A stretch of DNA of 64,000 nt, taken from the NCBI RefSeq assembly GCF_000346465.2, contig NC_034011.1, forward strand, positions 25,665,941 to 25,729,940, read 5' to 3'. Below, piece by piece: positions 10,488-22,450 of this stretch. This DNA is from Prunus persica (taxonomy: Eukaryota; Streptophyta; Magnoliopsida; Rosales; Rosaceae). A program made the position numbers and the translations under genes. Each line of letters begins with the position of its first letter. The first letter of the stretch is position 1. Under the pieces are notes generated by a model that was not told the origin of the DNA, searched no databases, and saw only the letters and a list, made by a program, of their open reading frames with translations.

Positions 10488-13346
10488 TCAATAACCAGAG
10501 GAATTATAACCCATATAGTTGAAGCGCGGTCGAATGTTGTGGTGATTGTATCTCGAATCTCCATAGTCTACAGCCTTTATCACCACGGCTTCACGTCGTC
10601 CATCCTGTTCTTGAACTGCCCCAAACACAATCTCATTTGTCTCGCTGCTCTTCTCGTAGAATGTTTTCGGGCTTGATGAGTATTGCCTGTGATGCTGCTG
10701 CTGTCGGTGTTGCTGCTGCTGCTGCTGCTGCATCTGCATCTGATGTTGTTCCTGTTGCTGCATCTGCATCTGCATCTGATGCTGTTGCTGCTGCTGCATC
10801 TGCATCTGCATCTGATGTTGTTGCTGTTGGTGATATTCACCATCCCATGAATTATAGTACGCTTGACTTTGCTTCAAATGGTGGGACTTCTCCAGGTCTT
10901 TGGTCATGAAGGGGTAGGTTTTCTTTGGGGTTGGGCTTCTGGTTTCTATTGACGGAGGCTCATCTTCATCGGGAATCACAAAGCTCTCTTGCATAGGCCA
11001 TGCATTTGAATGTTTGTTAGCTTGATGATACTGCTGCTGAATCTGATAATGCATGGGCTTTCTTCTAAATCCCATAAACAACCCCCCCAAGATTTCAGCC
11101 ACAGATGAGCCAGTGTTAACGGCAATCTTCCCTAGTGAACCAAAGAAACCATCATCTAGTTTTTCTGGTTCATCTTCAGGTGGAATTAAAGGGGGCCTGA
11201 CAGATTTAGGAGGCCTCTGATATGGTGCCATTGGTGCATCTCTCTTCATAGGAGTTCTTCGATCCTGTAGAATCAAAATAATTTGGAATTGGGTTGAAAT
11301 ATTGAAGATAAGGTCAAACAAGAAACCTGTGATGGCTTACCTCATCTGAAGAAAACATTGCTTGTACCCTGCGCTGCAGCAATGCCAGCATGTAACCAAA
11401 GAAGGCAGCTGCAATCAGCATTGCTATTCCTGCAATGATGGACGACAAATTTTATATACCTGCATCACCTAAGGCAACTCAAATGGTTGAAATTTCAAGC
11501 TGTTTAGTTATACCTAAATGGAAACTTCCATCATAGCGGTCAGTACAGTCATCATAGTGGAGTTGGATCTCTCGAATGGCCTGGTTTCCTCTGTCTATAA
11601 CCAAAAGAGAGCAGCTACTGCCAATGTATACCACGTCAAAATCACTAGAAAACTTTGCATCTTCACTTGGACCATCAACATGACCACCTCCTCTGCCCCA
11701 TTTTCCACCAGCAATTGTCGTGACCCCTGTAGAAAGGAAAATTTAATTCAAATTGCTCTAAAAGCCAGTCCCTGTTGGTGATATAAGTTTTTCTTGCCAT
11801 TACATAACTTGAACACCATGCTAACAGAAGAAAAAGGCCATTCCTTAACCAAAATAATGCCTTGAACATCCAGAGACTTACCGGCATCACTTATCTTCCT
11901 GATAACCATATTCATTGTGTCTGCAATATAAATATTTCCTCTGTCATCCACAGTCAGCCCTTTGGGGTGGTTCATTCTTGCTTCTCTTGGCCTCCCATCC
12001 ACATGCCCAGAGTACCCTTCAGGTGATCCAGCAATCAGCTTGGGTCGGCCATCTGCATATCATCCTCTCATTCAGCATATAAAAGAATGATAGGCTATAC
12101 CAAAATATTTCAACAGATAACAAGCATTTAATAGGCAACTGAGTGATGAAGAAATTTTTGCTTTGTAGAAAGTGAGAAGATTTTAAGAGTGCAGAACTCA
12201 ATTTGTTTGTGTATCTGATCAATATAAAATCAAAGAAATATGGAAGTTCATCTTTTCTTTATTTTCTTTTATACTTTGATAATTGATTATCCTAACAATG
12301 CAAATGAAGCTGAAATTATGAAAGAAAAAGTGTCATTGGGAATCATTAACTGATAAATAACGAAACAAGTTTCCCATGTGAAAGCACACAAAGTCGTTTA
12401 ATCTAGGTTAGGGAAAGGAAAAAGAAATATAAGATGAGTAAACAAAAACTCTAACTGGTCATTAGAGAATCCTGGTCACAAACCAAAAGAAAAAGATAGA
12501 AAATCTCCAAAAAGATAGCACTTGATTATCCAGAAAGTAGAGTCTTCCACTAAACAAAAGCATATAAAAGCAGCAACAGTAAAAAGTGAATTTGGAATTT
12601 GGCTAGAGGTGAAGGCAAGAAAGGAATCAGAAAACAATGTCCTAAGTACATCAAGCCAAACAGAAAGTTTAACTATTAGGATGAGCTAGAATTGGGTCCC
12701 TGGATATACATTAGTGGTAGCAAACAAGAGATGCAGAGACTTAATAGCATAATCCAAAAATTAACGTAGCAAAAGTGGCTTACACCGAGACAATGGCGTT
12801 GAGATCTTGTAGATGTTGCTATTTTCAGAATCCAACACCAGAAGGTCTCCACTTGGGGATACTATAACTGTGTGTGGTTCAATTCCAAGCTTACTTCCAT
12901 CAAACACCGTATCCACCGTATAGTCACCCTCAAATTTCACCATCGAACGGCCAGAAACAGCTGAGAAATTTGAAAACCTCCCATCACCATTGCAAAACAA
13001 CATACTATCTAATTACCACATTAACAACCTCAAAATAGGGAACCATTGGAAAATGTACCTGTGCCGGTTTTGGTGGTGGATTTCAGTGACCAGAGCCATT
13101 TGACAAGAGCAGAGACCACATTGGAGACAACCCCAGTTACAATTTCTGCACATATTTAGGAAAATACAAAGTACCGGATAAAGCAGATGACACATTTGAA
13201 GCAGCGTGTGATCAAAATGCAAACTTTAACTTAAAATGGGCGTATGCTTGTCAAAACTCACTTGCAGGAGGACTGGCTGATGCGGATGAAAAATCCCCGG
13301 AGAGAACCACACAAATCAGAACCAGTGCAACCCAGTTCCTCGCCAT
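10488..13346 (-). CDS. NHL-repeat membrane protein with Gln/Met-rich tail
   Basis: Seven exons read right to left: 13262-13346, 13059-13145, 12784-12960, 11882-12052, 11514-11726, 11341-11429, 10488-11264. They join in phase to 532 aa. The N-terminus is a signal peptide (starts MARNWVALVLICVVLSG). NHL-type beta-propeller segments follow, e.g. KGLTVDDRGNIYIADTMN and later LLVIDRGNQAIREI. A hydrophobic helix (GIAMLIAAAFFGYMLALL) starts exon 6, followed by a cytosolic-looking tail with Pro-rich and Gln/Met-rich low-complexity stretches. The family (Arabidopsis At1g70280 type, about 500 aa) has no settled biochemical role; NHL propellers usually bind proteins or ligands. The next gene is KUP6-like in the same orientation. 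Confidence 0.9.
10690..10830. repeat. CTGCTG/CTGCAT trinucleotide repeat in NHL exon 7
   Basis: Runs of (CTG)n and (CTGCAT)n on the + strand encode Gln and Gln-Met runs (HQMQMQMQQQQQ-type) in the NHL protein. Probably length-polymorphic between alleles. Confidence 0.9.
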
Positions 13347-14735
13347 TGTTGTTGCTGATCAGAGTTGAACATCAAAGAACAGAATACTCCCACCTGAGGA
13401 TTGAAGCTCTGAACTTGTAGGAAACCCACTTAAGTAGGAGACCCCACAGACAATGCTCTGCTACTTTTTCTACGTGTTAATCAGTATGAAACCTTTTTCA
13501 GAGAGAGAAGGTAAAAGAGACAAAGAGGGTATAAGGAATTTGGAAGGTTTGGTAGTAAACACAGTGGAGCTCTGTGCAAGGGAAAAGAAAAGGTAAAGGC
13601 GAGAGAGAGAGAGAGTGTGTCTCACTGCTGTGGAAAGCCAGCAAGAGGGAATCATATACTCTGTTTTTTGTCTTAAATTTCTATTAACCAAGTTGGGCTT
13701 ATTTTTTACATCTGGATTTTAGCAGACTAAAAGAGCTGGGGCGAGCTTTCTAATTAATTACAGTTGGTGGTGTTGGTGTTATTAATCACTTCACTTTCCC
13801 CCAGAAAATGTTATCATAGCCAGGGGCATTAGTGTCATTTTAATCACGAGGCCGTGGTTGGTTGTTCATGTTCCTTCCTAAATTTGGGAAAAGCAAGCAT
13901 TGCATCATCATCATCAGATGATGTTATGCAGTTTTGGAACAGCCGGAGAACATACTGAAAAACTGTGACTTGTAGGCTGTACGCCTGCAAGTAGCCTACT
14001 ACAAGTTACTTCAATTATATGTTCCTTTGGTGCTTTGTTTAATGCTGTTGTCTTTTTGATTCTTCACCCTCATCTCTCATCTCTCATCATGTGCTTTAGA
14101 TCCCATTCGTCATAGTAACAAACCAAAGTGGTCTGTCGCGGTCGTGAGAATGTTTTTAATCTTCTTTGTTTTTCCTTTAATGGTCAACAAAATCACCTTC
14201 TTTTTCTTACTTAATGCTTTTGCTTCTGGCCTTCTGGGATTCTTATGGGACAGGGCAGGGCTTGGCTTGTAACGTTTGGATTACGCTACCTCTAATCATG
14301 CTTTCCATCCATCGCAGGATCATCACATTTGTTTATGCATCTTTCATATTTCCAAGTCAAGAATCTATCCATCTTTGAGTACTCTAATGATGAACAACGA
14401 TAATGGGCTGAAAAAATTTTACAATCTTGTAGGATTTTCATTAAACCCGAATGAAAAGCCCAAAACTTGGCCCAATTCTCTTATTGATGCAGCATATATT
14501 TACTTGGGAAAGCATGAAGGGCGGGCCATGACTGTGAAACTATCTCAGATGCAAACCCCGAAGCATCAGCGCTTCTATTACCTAAGAGCTCTAGAAGTTT
14601 TTACAGTGGTAAGGGCAGCATAAAAATGCCATGATCTATCATATACAATATGACTGAAACAGCCAAAAGATGAGAAAAAGAAAAGAAAGCAAAGAAAGCA
14701 TTAAGTACAAAGCTGTACCTACCGTATAACCAAAA
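13347..14735. other. Intergenic: NHL 5' region and KUP6 3' region
   Basis: Right after the NHL start is a leader with a (GA)n tract around 13599-13614. The remainder is AT-rich spacer, with KUP6 3' UTR near 14640-14735. The 115-aa open frame at 14276-14623 has no domain and lies in the spacer/3' UTR; not called. Confidence 0.55.
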
Positions 14736-17700
14736 CTAAACATGGTAGACCATCCCTACCTCTAGAGTAGATGCATGAGGAATGCTTAAAGCATAAGTTG
14801 GCCCCCGAAAGTTTCTCCGCAAGAAATCATACCCGACATTGATCACTAGTTTCTTCATCAAATTGGATCCTCTCTTTGCCTTCACATATGAGTGGCCCAA
14901 TATAAATGCCATTCCTGCCTCCCTTGCTTCCATCAGTTCCTGCAACTCCTCTACTGCCTCCCTATCAATTTGTGGAGACTCTGGAACAACAAATCTCACC
15001 CTCTTCTTGGGCTTTTCTGTAGGCCTTATCTCCTGCAACTCTGAGGTGCTTGCCATTTCAGAGAAATCTGCATCATCTACAGACATTCTTATGCCATCTA
15101 AATTTGATGATGAAGTCCCAACAACTGTCATTTTCTCATCGTCTTCCAGTTTTTCTAGACTGACATCACATTCTGGTCTCTCTGACCGAATGAATTCTGC
15201 AATACTACAAACGAGATCTCTTTCAAATTCAATGTCATCCTTGTGAACATCACGATAACCATAGCGTGCTATGCATCTATAGAGCCGGTATTCCTTAGGA
15301 CCAACTCGTCCCACTAAGAATCTTTCCTCAGGTCCGACATGTGGGACTGGGACGGACTTGATGCAGAGGAAAACTACAACCTGGTGGAAAGCAGGGAGGT
15401 TGGTAACAAAGTGAGAGAAAATAGCTGGGATCCCAGAAACGAGCTCAGTATGTATAAGGCCAATCCCCCGGACCCTAACAATCCCCAGAGTAGGACCTAA
15501 ACTGAGGAGCCAGTTGATGGAGACTTTATTTTGGACATCAAACTCATATTTCTTGAATGTGCCATAGTGCCAAACATACATAACCACTAAGAAGATGAAT
15601 GAAAGAGCAATGGGGACCCAAGCCCCTTCACGAAACTTTATGAGCGATGCTGAGAAGTAGAGTGCCTCAATGGAGCCGAAGAATAATATAAAGCAAATTG
15701 CCAGGAAGATGCTTTTGTGCCAGCACAAGACTATGACTAGAGACATAAGGCAGGTAGTTACCAGCATGACAGTTATAACGGCCAAACCTATATAATAAAG
15801 GTAAAGTTTCAGGATACAATAATGCGGTAAAAAACTTTAAACATGTAATAAGCATACTTGGCAGGATAATACATTCCACACCAAAAAAAAACCCAAACAC
15901 ACAAAATCAAAGGTTATGTAGAGTCTTGACCATGTGTTGGTATGTCCATGCAAACAAACATTGAAGTAAACCGTACCTGATGCATTGCCCATGGATTTTG
16001 TGTCTCTAAAACCAATGGTAACAGCCAAGCATAGCAACATTAATGTCCAGTTAATCTCTGGGATGTAAATTTGTCCATGTATTTTAGAAGATGTGTGGAT
16101 AATCTTGACCCTTGGAAAGCAACCCAAAGAAGAACATTGTTTGATTATCGAAAAGGTTCCAGTTATGATGGCTTGACTTCCCACCACTGCAGCAAGTATG
16201 GCTATTGCCAAAACAGGCCATCTTATTTTCTCTGTGACAAGGAAAGAACTTTAATTAGCTTAATCTCAAAGTTAAAACTGCTGCAAGTATGGCTAGACAC
16301 CTACCAGGAACTGATTCATAGAATCCAATCCGATAGTCACTCTGTATGACATGATGCTCAGAAAGGTATGCAGCTTGTCCCATATATGCTAGAATCAAGG
16401 ATGGGTAAACCACAAAGGTGAAAGCAATCTGCAAGGAAAATGTGAAAGATTACTTAGTTAGTACAGATGAAAATCTCCAGTTGACCAGTATAGATTATTC
16501 AGTTTGAATACCTTGATTGACAACTGTGAAAAGTGTCCAAGATCAGCAAACATAGCTTCCGAGCCTTCAAAGACAAACAAGATAATGTCAGAGAAGGAAA
16601 GTAAGCATCCATGAAAAGAAGGTTCACTCTGCATACTCTTGTACCTGTCATGCACAACAGTATACCACCCAAGGACATCCAACCTCCCTTTTGGGTCTTC
16701 TTCAAAAATTTGTACATGTAATATGGAGAGAGTGCTTGATAAACTTGGCGATTCCAACGGAAGATGTTGTATACACCAATGGAACTGATGCAGAAAAGCC
16801 AAGTGATCACAACTGGGGCAAACAAGAACCCTACCCGGTGGGTCCCGTAATGTTGAAGGGCAAACAAAAATATGAGTATAACACAAGCAACTGGGACTTC
16901 AACATCTGCACATAATCAATATGTTTATAACTTTTCAGGCATAACAAAATCCCCCATTAAGTTTCCTACCAGGTTGGTCAAAGTAGTGTAGAGTTAAATC
17001 TGCTGTTGAAGCTTTAAAATAACTTTCCAGAAAAAGTAATATGCGTATATATATATATATATATATATATATTCACAAACAGCATTGAAACTAATAAGGC
17101 TACACTACTTGATCAAATGGCTGCTCAAAGTCCAATTGATAGAACAATTTTCTGTTTAGACAGCTTTTGTAACCCATTATGTAATTGTCATTGGAGAGCA
17201 CATTGTCCACAAATAGCAAACACTAGAAAATTAAAGTTGGCAGGATCATCAACAAATGAGGTAATAGATAAAAGTCCACCTGGAAAGGATGCTAATTGTG
17301 AAACACACACACACACACAAATGTACAAGTACATGATATATGGCTGTATGCGAAGGGGATTTTTGAAACTGGTAAAGTTCTGAACGTAGAGGTGTAACTA
17401 TATTGTCCACTGTGACTATGAAGGTGATGATTTAATTAGAACACTAGTGGCACTTGAAAATATAATCATAAGATGGTGACTTCATACTGGTTAATGAAAT
17501 GTTTTAGCCCATCAGCAAGTGGGTCAAGTCTTGGTCAAAAGTTATAATTATGTATACCTCTTAGGAGGGGCTCCAGTCATAACTCTAACTCAATTCGACA
17601 AGTCTAGCTATGACCATATTGCCAACTAGATAGATGTCTAGTCTAGATCACTCTTCAATTTTTATTATATTATTCGGAGTCTTATCCAAAATAAGTTACA

Positions 17701-19240
17701 TTCTCCTTTCATCTTATAGCTACATCTTCTTCACTTTATAAAAAGACACGACTCTTTACTCTCAATAGTCTATTCATGAAAGTTGAAACTATATTTTTTT
17801 CAACCACATGTTGAACCTTTACTTTTCTACAAAAACAAAGAGTAATCAACTGTTTACCCCAAAAAAAAAAACAGAGAAAAATCAACTGGGCGTTCCACAC
17901 TAATCATTCTAATTATATTTTATTAGCTTGATAGTGATTTGACTTTAAATAAAGCAGGATAATTTGTCTTAATATTTGTAGGGTCCTATGACAGTGTTTT
18001 CATTTTCTAAAATTAGGTATTGCCTCCTTGTCACTAGTTCACGTCTGTGCAATAGAAAGGAAGAGAAAGCCTCTGAAATTTAGAACACCCTTGATTTGCA
18101 TCTACTAAAAGTAAGATTTAGATACCTAACAATGATTTGCATCTGCTAACAGTCTCGTTGCAGATATATTGGGAATAGATGCAAAGAAATTTTATGAAGC
18201 AGTGCAGCCAAAGCATCTTGGAATTAATATAGATGGCAGAATTTTCTCTACTGTGTTAGCAGGCTGTAATCCTGATTAGTCAATCTAATTTCAATTTCTA
18301 AGTTATTCTTTTAGCTCCTAATTGGAAAGTTAAGTTCTATCAAGATGGCAGAATGCCAGAGAACATCCACCACACAGCCAAAACCGGTTGTAATTAATAT
18401 ACTTATTAAACAGTGTAACTGATTTGAAGGCGTGAAATGAAAGCTCCAGTAGAAAAAAACTTACATCGATGCTGCTCTTTTGACATGGAAAGCTCCAGAC
18501 CCGAAACAGCCGAAAAAACTGCAGCCACATGAAGCAATTCTCATTATTGAAATCCTAATTGCACAACTTAAAAACCCAAAATTTCAATAATATCATAAAC
18601 ACCCAAGTACCAGAAATTGCTGGTGTGAGCACCCCATCACCAATAACCATACAAGTCCCAATCAAAGCCAGAATAAGAAGCACCTTTTGCAGCACTCTAT
18701 GCTTCTCCAATGTGGATTTTAAACTCGACCCAAAAGCACTGTTACTGGTTGAAACAACACCATCTTTAGTGTACTCTGATAGCTCCTCATCTGCAAGCTG
18801 GCAATTGGGCAAGGAGCTCACTCGGGCATGCCGGGATAACAGTGAATACAGAGCAAAAGTCCCACCTTCACCATTATCATCAGCTCTAAGCACGATAAAC
18901 ACATATTTCACTAAAGGTATCAGCGTCAGTGTCCAGAATACAAAAGAGAGAACCCCATAAATCTCCTCATTAGTCTCTGAATGATGAATGTCCTCTGCAA
19001 AAGTGCTCTTGTAAACATACAAAGGAGAAGTGCTTAAATCTCCATAGACAACTCCCAAGCTCTGATAAGCTAAAGTTAACAGTGTCTTCCATGAATCTTT
19101 CTGCAACAATTTATAAGAAGAAGAAGCAATTATCAGAAAGCTGGGAATTGGAATTGGAATACTATAATACTTCTGCTGCCACACTGTGCCACATGTATTA
19201 CCTTAATTGGATGGTTACGGACCACACCCTCCAGATCCAT
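14736..19240 (-). CDS. KUP6: KUP/HAK/KT potassium transporter, KUP6-type
   Basis: Potassium (H+-coupled) transporter of plasma or vacuolar membrane. Eight exons right to left: 19202-19240, 18611-19100, 18465-18518, 16645-16905, 16512-16564, 16305-16428, 15977-16231, 14736-15787. Phases agree and give 775 aa, against about 780 for Arabidopsis KUP6. The start [13 protein letters not shown] comes from the tiny first exon. Family signatures seen: [20 protein letters not shown] in the first transmembrane region, [27 protein letters not shown], the [15 protein letters not shown] block, [11 protein letters not shown], and the terminal LEVGMVYHV. The long Asp/Glu/Ser cytosolic region before the end fits cluster II (KUP6/8/2). 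Members function in K+ efflux, osmotic adjustment and ABA/auxin responses; that role here is inferred from similarity. Intron 3 is unusually long (~1.56 kb). Confidence 0.95.
16906..18464 (-). other. Long intron 3 of KUP6-like gene
   Basis: 1.56 kb of AT-rich non-coding sequence with (TA)n at 17045-17072 and (CA)n at about 17301-17319. No inserted gene or clear transposon ends seen. The 88-aa forward frame at 17117-17383 lacks any domain. Confidence 0.7.
17045..17072. repeat. (TA)n microsatellite in KUP6 intron 3
   Basis: Pure TA run of about 14 repeats. Confidence 0.9.
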
Positions 19241-19913
19241 GATGGGCTGTCTAAAAATTATACAAAATCCATTTTTTCAGGCAAGTTGAAGGAAATAAAG
19301 ACGACCCAGGTGGATTAACACCCTCCCCAGTTCAACCAAGTCGAGAAAAACAAGAAATTTGATAAAGAAAATAATAAAGATACGGTCTTTATTTCTTTTC
19401 TTGTCCCTCTCGCTTTCCTAACGAGATTTGACAAAGGTACTAGTTTAAGACCAACCAATGTAGACAAATAAAAAAGAAACACGAAACACCAGAAACGAAT
19501 ATAGAGAATGGTATTGGAAAGAGGAGAGGTGGTTGAAAACTTGGAATTGGAGCTTCAGAATAGAATATGGTGTGGGGGTCTTAGAGAGAGAGAGAAAAGG
19601 GGTCTTCTTTCTTCTTCTTTTTTGTGTGTGTGTAAACAATGGTAGGTTTGAGTTTGGTTCTCTTTCAGCTAAAGTTGTTTTGCTTTAGCTTGGATTCTAG
19701 ATGGAAAACTCTAGAGGAGGGGTATCCTTCTCCTCTCCACTTGGCTCTATCTGAGAGAAGAAAATACAGGGAGTGGAGAAAGTGCTCTGTAGACAAGGCA
19801 TGCACTAACTGGAAATTTTTAACACTTGACACTTAATATGATATTTATATATCTATATATTTCTTTTTCCTGGCTGTTCTCTTCTGACATTGCAATTAAA
19901 CTGCAGGAAAATT
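19241..19913. other. KUP6 5' leader and promoter
   Basis: On the minus strand this is the 5' UTR and promoter of the KUP6-like gene, with purine/pyrimidine tracts near 19580-19630 (GAGAGAGAGAGAAAAGG and CTTCTTCTTT). The presumed transposon edge begins at 19914, about 0.67 kb upstream of the ATG. Confidence 0.5.
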
Positions 19914-19943
19914 CTGTGGTGCCTCAGCTGTACCGGTACAGCC
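19914..19943 (+). repeat. Left terminal inverted repeat candidate
   Basis: CTGTGGTGC, two variable bases, C, one variable base, GCTGTACC, one variable base, GTACAGCC. Reverse-complement partner at 27265-27294. The inner half is itself palindromic, which weakens orientation evidence; the outer CTGTGGTGC block supports it. Confidence 0.5.
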
Positions 19944-19999
19944 AGCTATCCAACGGTTGAGGTTCCATGTTAAAAAAGGATGGCTGAGATTCAATGACC

Positions 20000-20890
20000 T
20001 AATGACCTCTTCAGCCATTGTGATTCAGCATGTGAGTGGCATGTGAGGAAAGAGAAAGGCAGGTTTGGAGGAGAAGAAGACGCGACCAGTCCGCTCCATT
20101 CTGGTTTCCCAAATCGAACACAACATAGGGAACTAGAGGACTCTGTGAGACCCCATTTCTGTCTACCTCTGTGAATACTGAGTTTTCGGAGCAGTAGAGA
20201 CTCGGGCTTTAGCCCTTTCATCTGAAGTGAAGGGGGGCTTACAGAAGTCACAGCACCAGAGGAAACTGTACATGAAGTCGATCCAATCCGTAGCGCCTCC
20301 AGGAGCTCTTCTCTGTGCTTGCCCAAATTCAATCCTTAGCAACTCCTGTCTGTGCTTGGGCAAAACGCATCTGCAAGAAGGTAATGGTAATAGAATTGAG
20401 GTCCTCAACTCTTCTCTCTAGTTGCCCGAAACTGAAATGCAGATACCAAATTGATGGTGGGTCCAACCTCCATGATGAAATGGTCACCAAATTGGAGGGA
20501 TTTAAGTAATTTAGTATGGGCTGTTGGCATTGTGTGATATATAATTAAAATTTTGCAGGGGAATGGATTTGTAATAATAATGTGGTTGTAAAGATTTTGA
20601 AGATCCTTGGCTGTTAACGACGAAATTTGAGGTGGTGGCAAAAGGAAGTGAAAGGAGGAGGCTTTGAAAGTATGGAAACATCAAGTAAGATGTCAAAGAA
20701 CCCTATTTTCTGGTTTAGGACTTGAATGTATTTTGGGTATTGAGTTTATGCAATTGCATGTTTTTAGTTGCGAAACAGTTATACGTGGTCAATTATTGAC
20801 CTTAGTATGTGCAATAGCATGACATTATTCATTTGAGTTTTTTTTTTAAGAGAAAGTATGTTAGCACATAGAGTATAATGTAATTTCAGT
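20000..20890. other. Non-coding left part of the accessory block
   Basis: No recognisable gene. Open frames here (e.g. 19991-20332 minus, 113 aa) have no domain. The palindrome ATGCAATTGCATG occurs at 20748-20760. A TTTCTCAG acceptor-like site at 20902-20909 immediately precedes the FAR1 fragment's ATG. Confidence 0.5.
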
Positions 20891-20911
20891 TTGAAATTAT
20901 GTTTCTCAGGC

Positions 20912-21322
20912 ATGGAGAGGTCTGGTAAGATGGACAGGGGTGGAGAGACATCAAAGGGTGGTTATAGTGATTCAGGGTATTTGGATGGTTGTGAAAGGTC
21001 AAGTCACAGGGCACCGGCAACAGAGAGTGGGCATATGTCGGTCGAACATATGGTTAGTGAAAGTAGTGATGATAATGGTGTTGACATTATTGCACCGAGG
21101 AAAGAAGATGTTATGGGGAAAGAGTTTAAAATGATAAAATTAGCGGAAGAATATTATATGAGTTATGCGAAGGGCATTGGATTTAGCGGGAGAAAAAACA
21201 AATTGGTTCGAAATTCGGAAGGGAAAGTATGTAGGAGACGGTGGTGTTGTTCTAAAGAAGGTTTGAGAAATGAGAAGTTTAATGATCGATCAAATAGGAT
21301 GGTAGATATTTTAATAAGCATA
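20912..21322 (+). pseudogene. FAR1/FHY3-type DNA-binding domain fragment
   Basis: The frame starting at ATG 20912 (MERSGKMDRGG) leads into a FAR1-type zinc-binding domain: GKEFKMIKLAEEYYMSYAKG, then IGFSGRKNKLVRNSEGKV, then CRRRWCCSKEGLRNEKF. The domain's aromatic/basic pattern and the CSKEG core are clear. Only the N-terminal ~130 aa remain. The MULE transposase core and SWIM finger of FAR1/FRS proteins are absent, and the frame runs into the duplicated segment at 21323 and stops at 21469. FAR1-family proteins are transposase-derived transcription factors; this fragment cannot be a full factor and is best read as a relic of a Mutator-like transposase or a captured FRS gene. Confidence 0.75.
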
Positions 21323-21732
21323 GTTTTGTTTGTCTTTGCGCTATACATTAATCAGCGTAGCGTTGTTAAGCTTTGTTCAGTTTGCACACAGGGGATCAGT
21401 ATTTGCATTGAACACATGCAATTGCATGACGATGATGCAATGCAAGTCCTTCTGTGCGCAAACCCCTAATTGTTCAGAAAAATGAATCTTATTCTTTTGT
21501 ACAGGCATAATTACACCTGTTTTTTAAACTATAAATCGAAGGTCAAAATTAACCGAAATACAGAGCATGAGAAACGATAAGGGGCAATAAGCCGAACATA
21601 TTATATTACAAAGCGACCAATTATCGAAATTACGTTGTAATACACATTGTCATGTAGCACATTTGACTTGAGGGTAGATCCCGAATTGTGTAAAACACAA
21701 TGTCATTAACCCTAATATTGAATAATAGACAT
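21323..21732 (+). repeat. ~410-bp near-tandem duplication, copy 1
   Basis: Begins GTTTTGTTTGTCTTTGCGC and ends at AATATTGAATAATAGACA. Nearly identical to 21756-22143, with about 23 bp between copies. It has a perfect CATGCAATTGCATG at 21415-21428. It overlaps the 3' end of the FAR1 fragment's frame. Confidence 0.9.
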
Positions 21733-21755
21733 AGGGTCAACTAAGTGTTTGCTTG

Positions 21756-22143
21756 GTTTTGTTTGTCTTTGCGCTATACATTAATCAGCATAACGTTGTT
21801 AAGCTTTGTTCAGTTTGCACACAGGGGGTCGGTATTTGCATTGAACACATGCAATTGCATGACGATGATGCAATGCAAGTCCTTCTGTGCGCAAACCCCT
21901 AATTGTTCAGAAAAATGAATCTTATTCTTTTGTACAGGCATAATTACACCTGTTTTTTAAACTATAAATCGAAGGTCGAAATTAACCGAAATACAGAGCA
22001 TGAGAAACGATAAGGATAAGCCGAACATATTATATTACAAAGCGACCAATTATCGAAATTACGTTGTAATACACATTGTCATGTAGCATATTTGACTTGA
22101 GGGTAGATCCCGAATTGTGTAAACTAATATTGAATAATAGACA
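21756..22143 (+). repeat. ~390-bp near-tandem duplication, copy 2
   Basis: Same sequence as copy 1 with few substitutions and two small deletions (one near 22015, and loss of the ACACAATGTCATTAACCCT stretch near the end). The high similarity implies a recent event. Confidence 0.9.
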
Positions 22144-22450
22144 CACATTAATATAGAAGTGTATTTAGTGGATTTGGTTTCTAGTGCATATCCCTTGGTA
22201 CAAGGCCTAGGTTCGAGTCATAGTCATGTGCATATATTTGTAATTTTATTCCCTTTTTATTATAAGAACAAAATTTTAAATAGTTTTAAAAAAGAAGCAC
22301 GTGAAAAATATAAGAGGATAGATCCAATTAAACCAACAATAGTATATATCGCACCCATACATTTTTTCCTTAAAAAATAATAATAGTAATTTCTTCAACT
22401 CAAAACAAAACACCCATTCATGTCTTCTTCTTTCTCGTGAACTTTTATTT

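Noticed and set aside
14276..14623. 115-aa open frame between NHL and KUP6
   Set aside because: No domain, unusual composition, partly in 3' UTR; no start context or splice support.
22195..22225. tRNA-like GGTTCGAGTC box
   Set aside because: No matching acceptor stem or anticodon arm around it.
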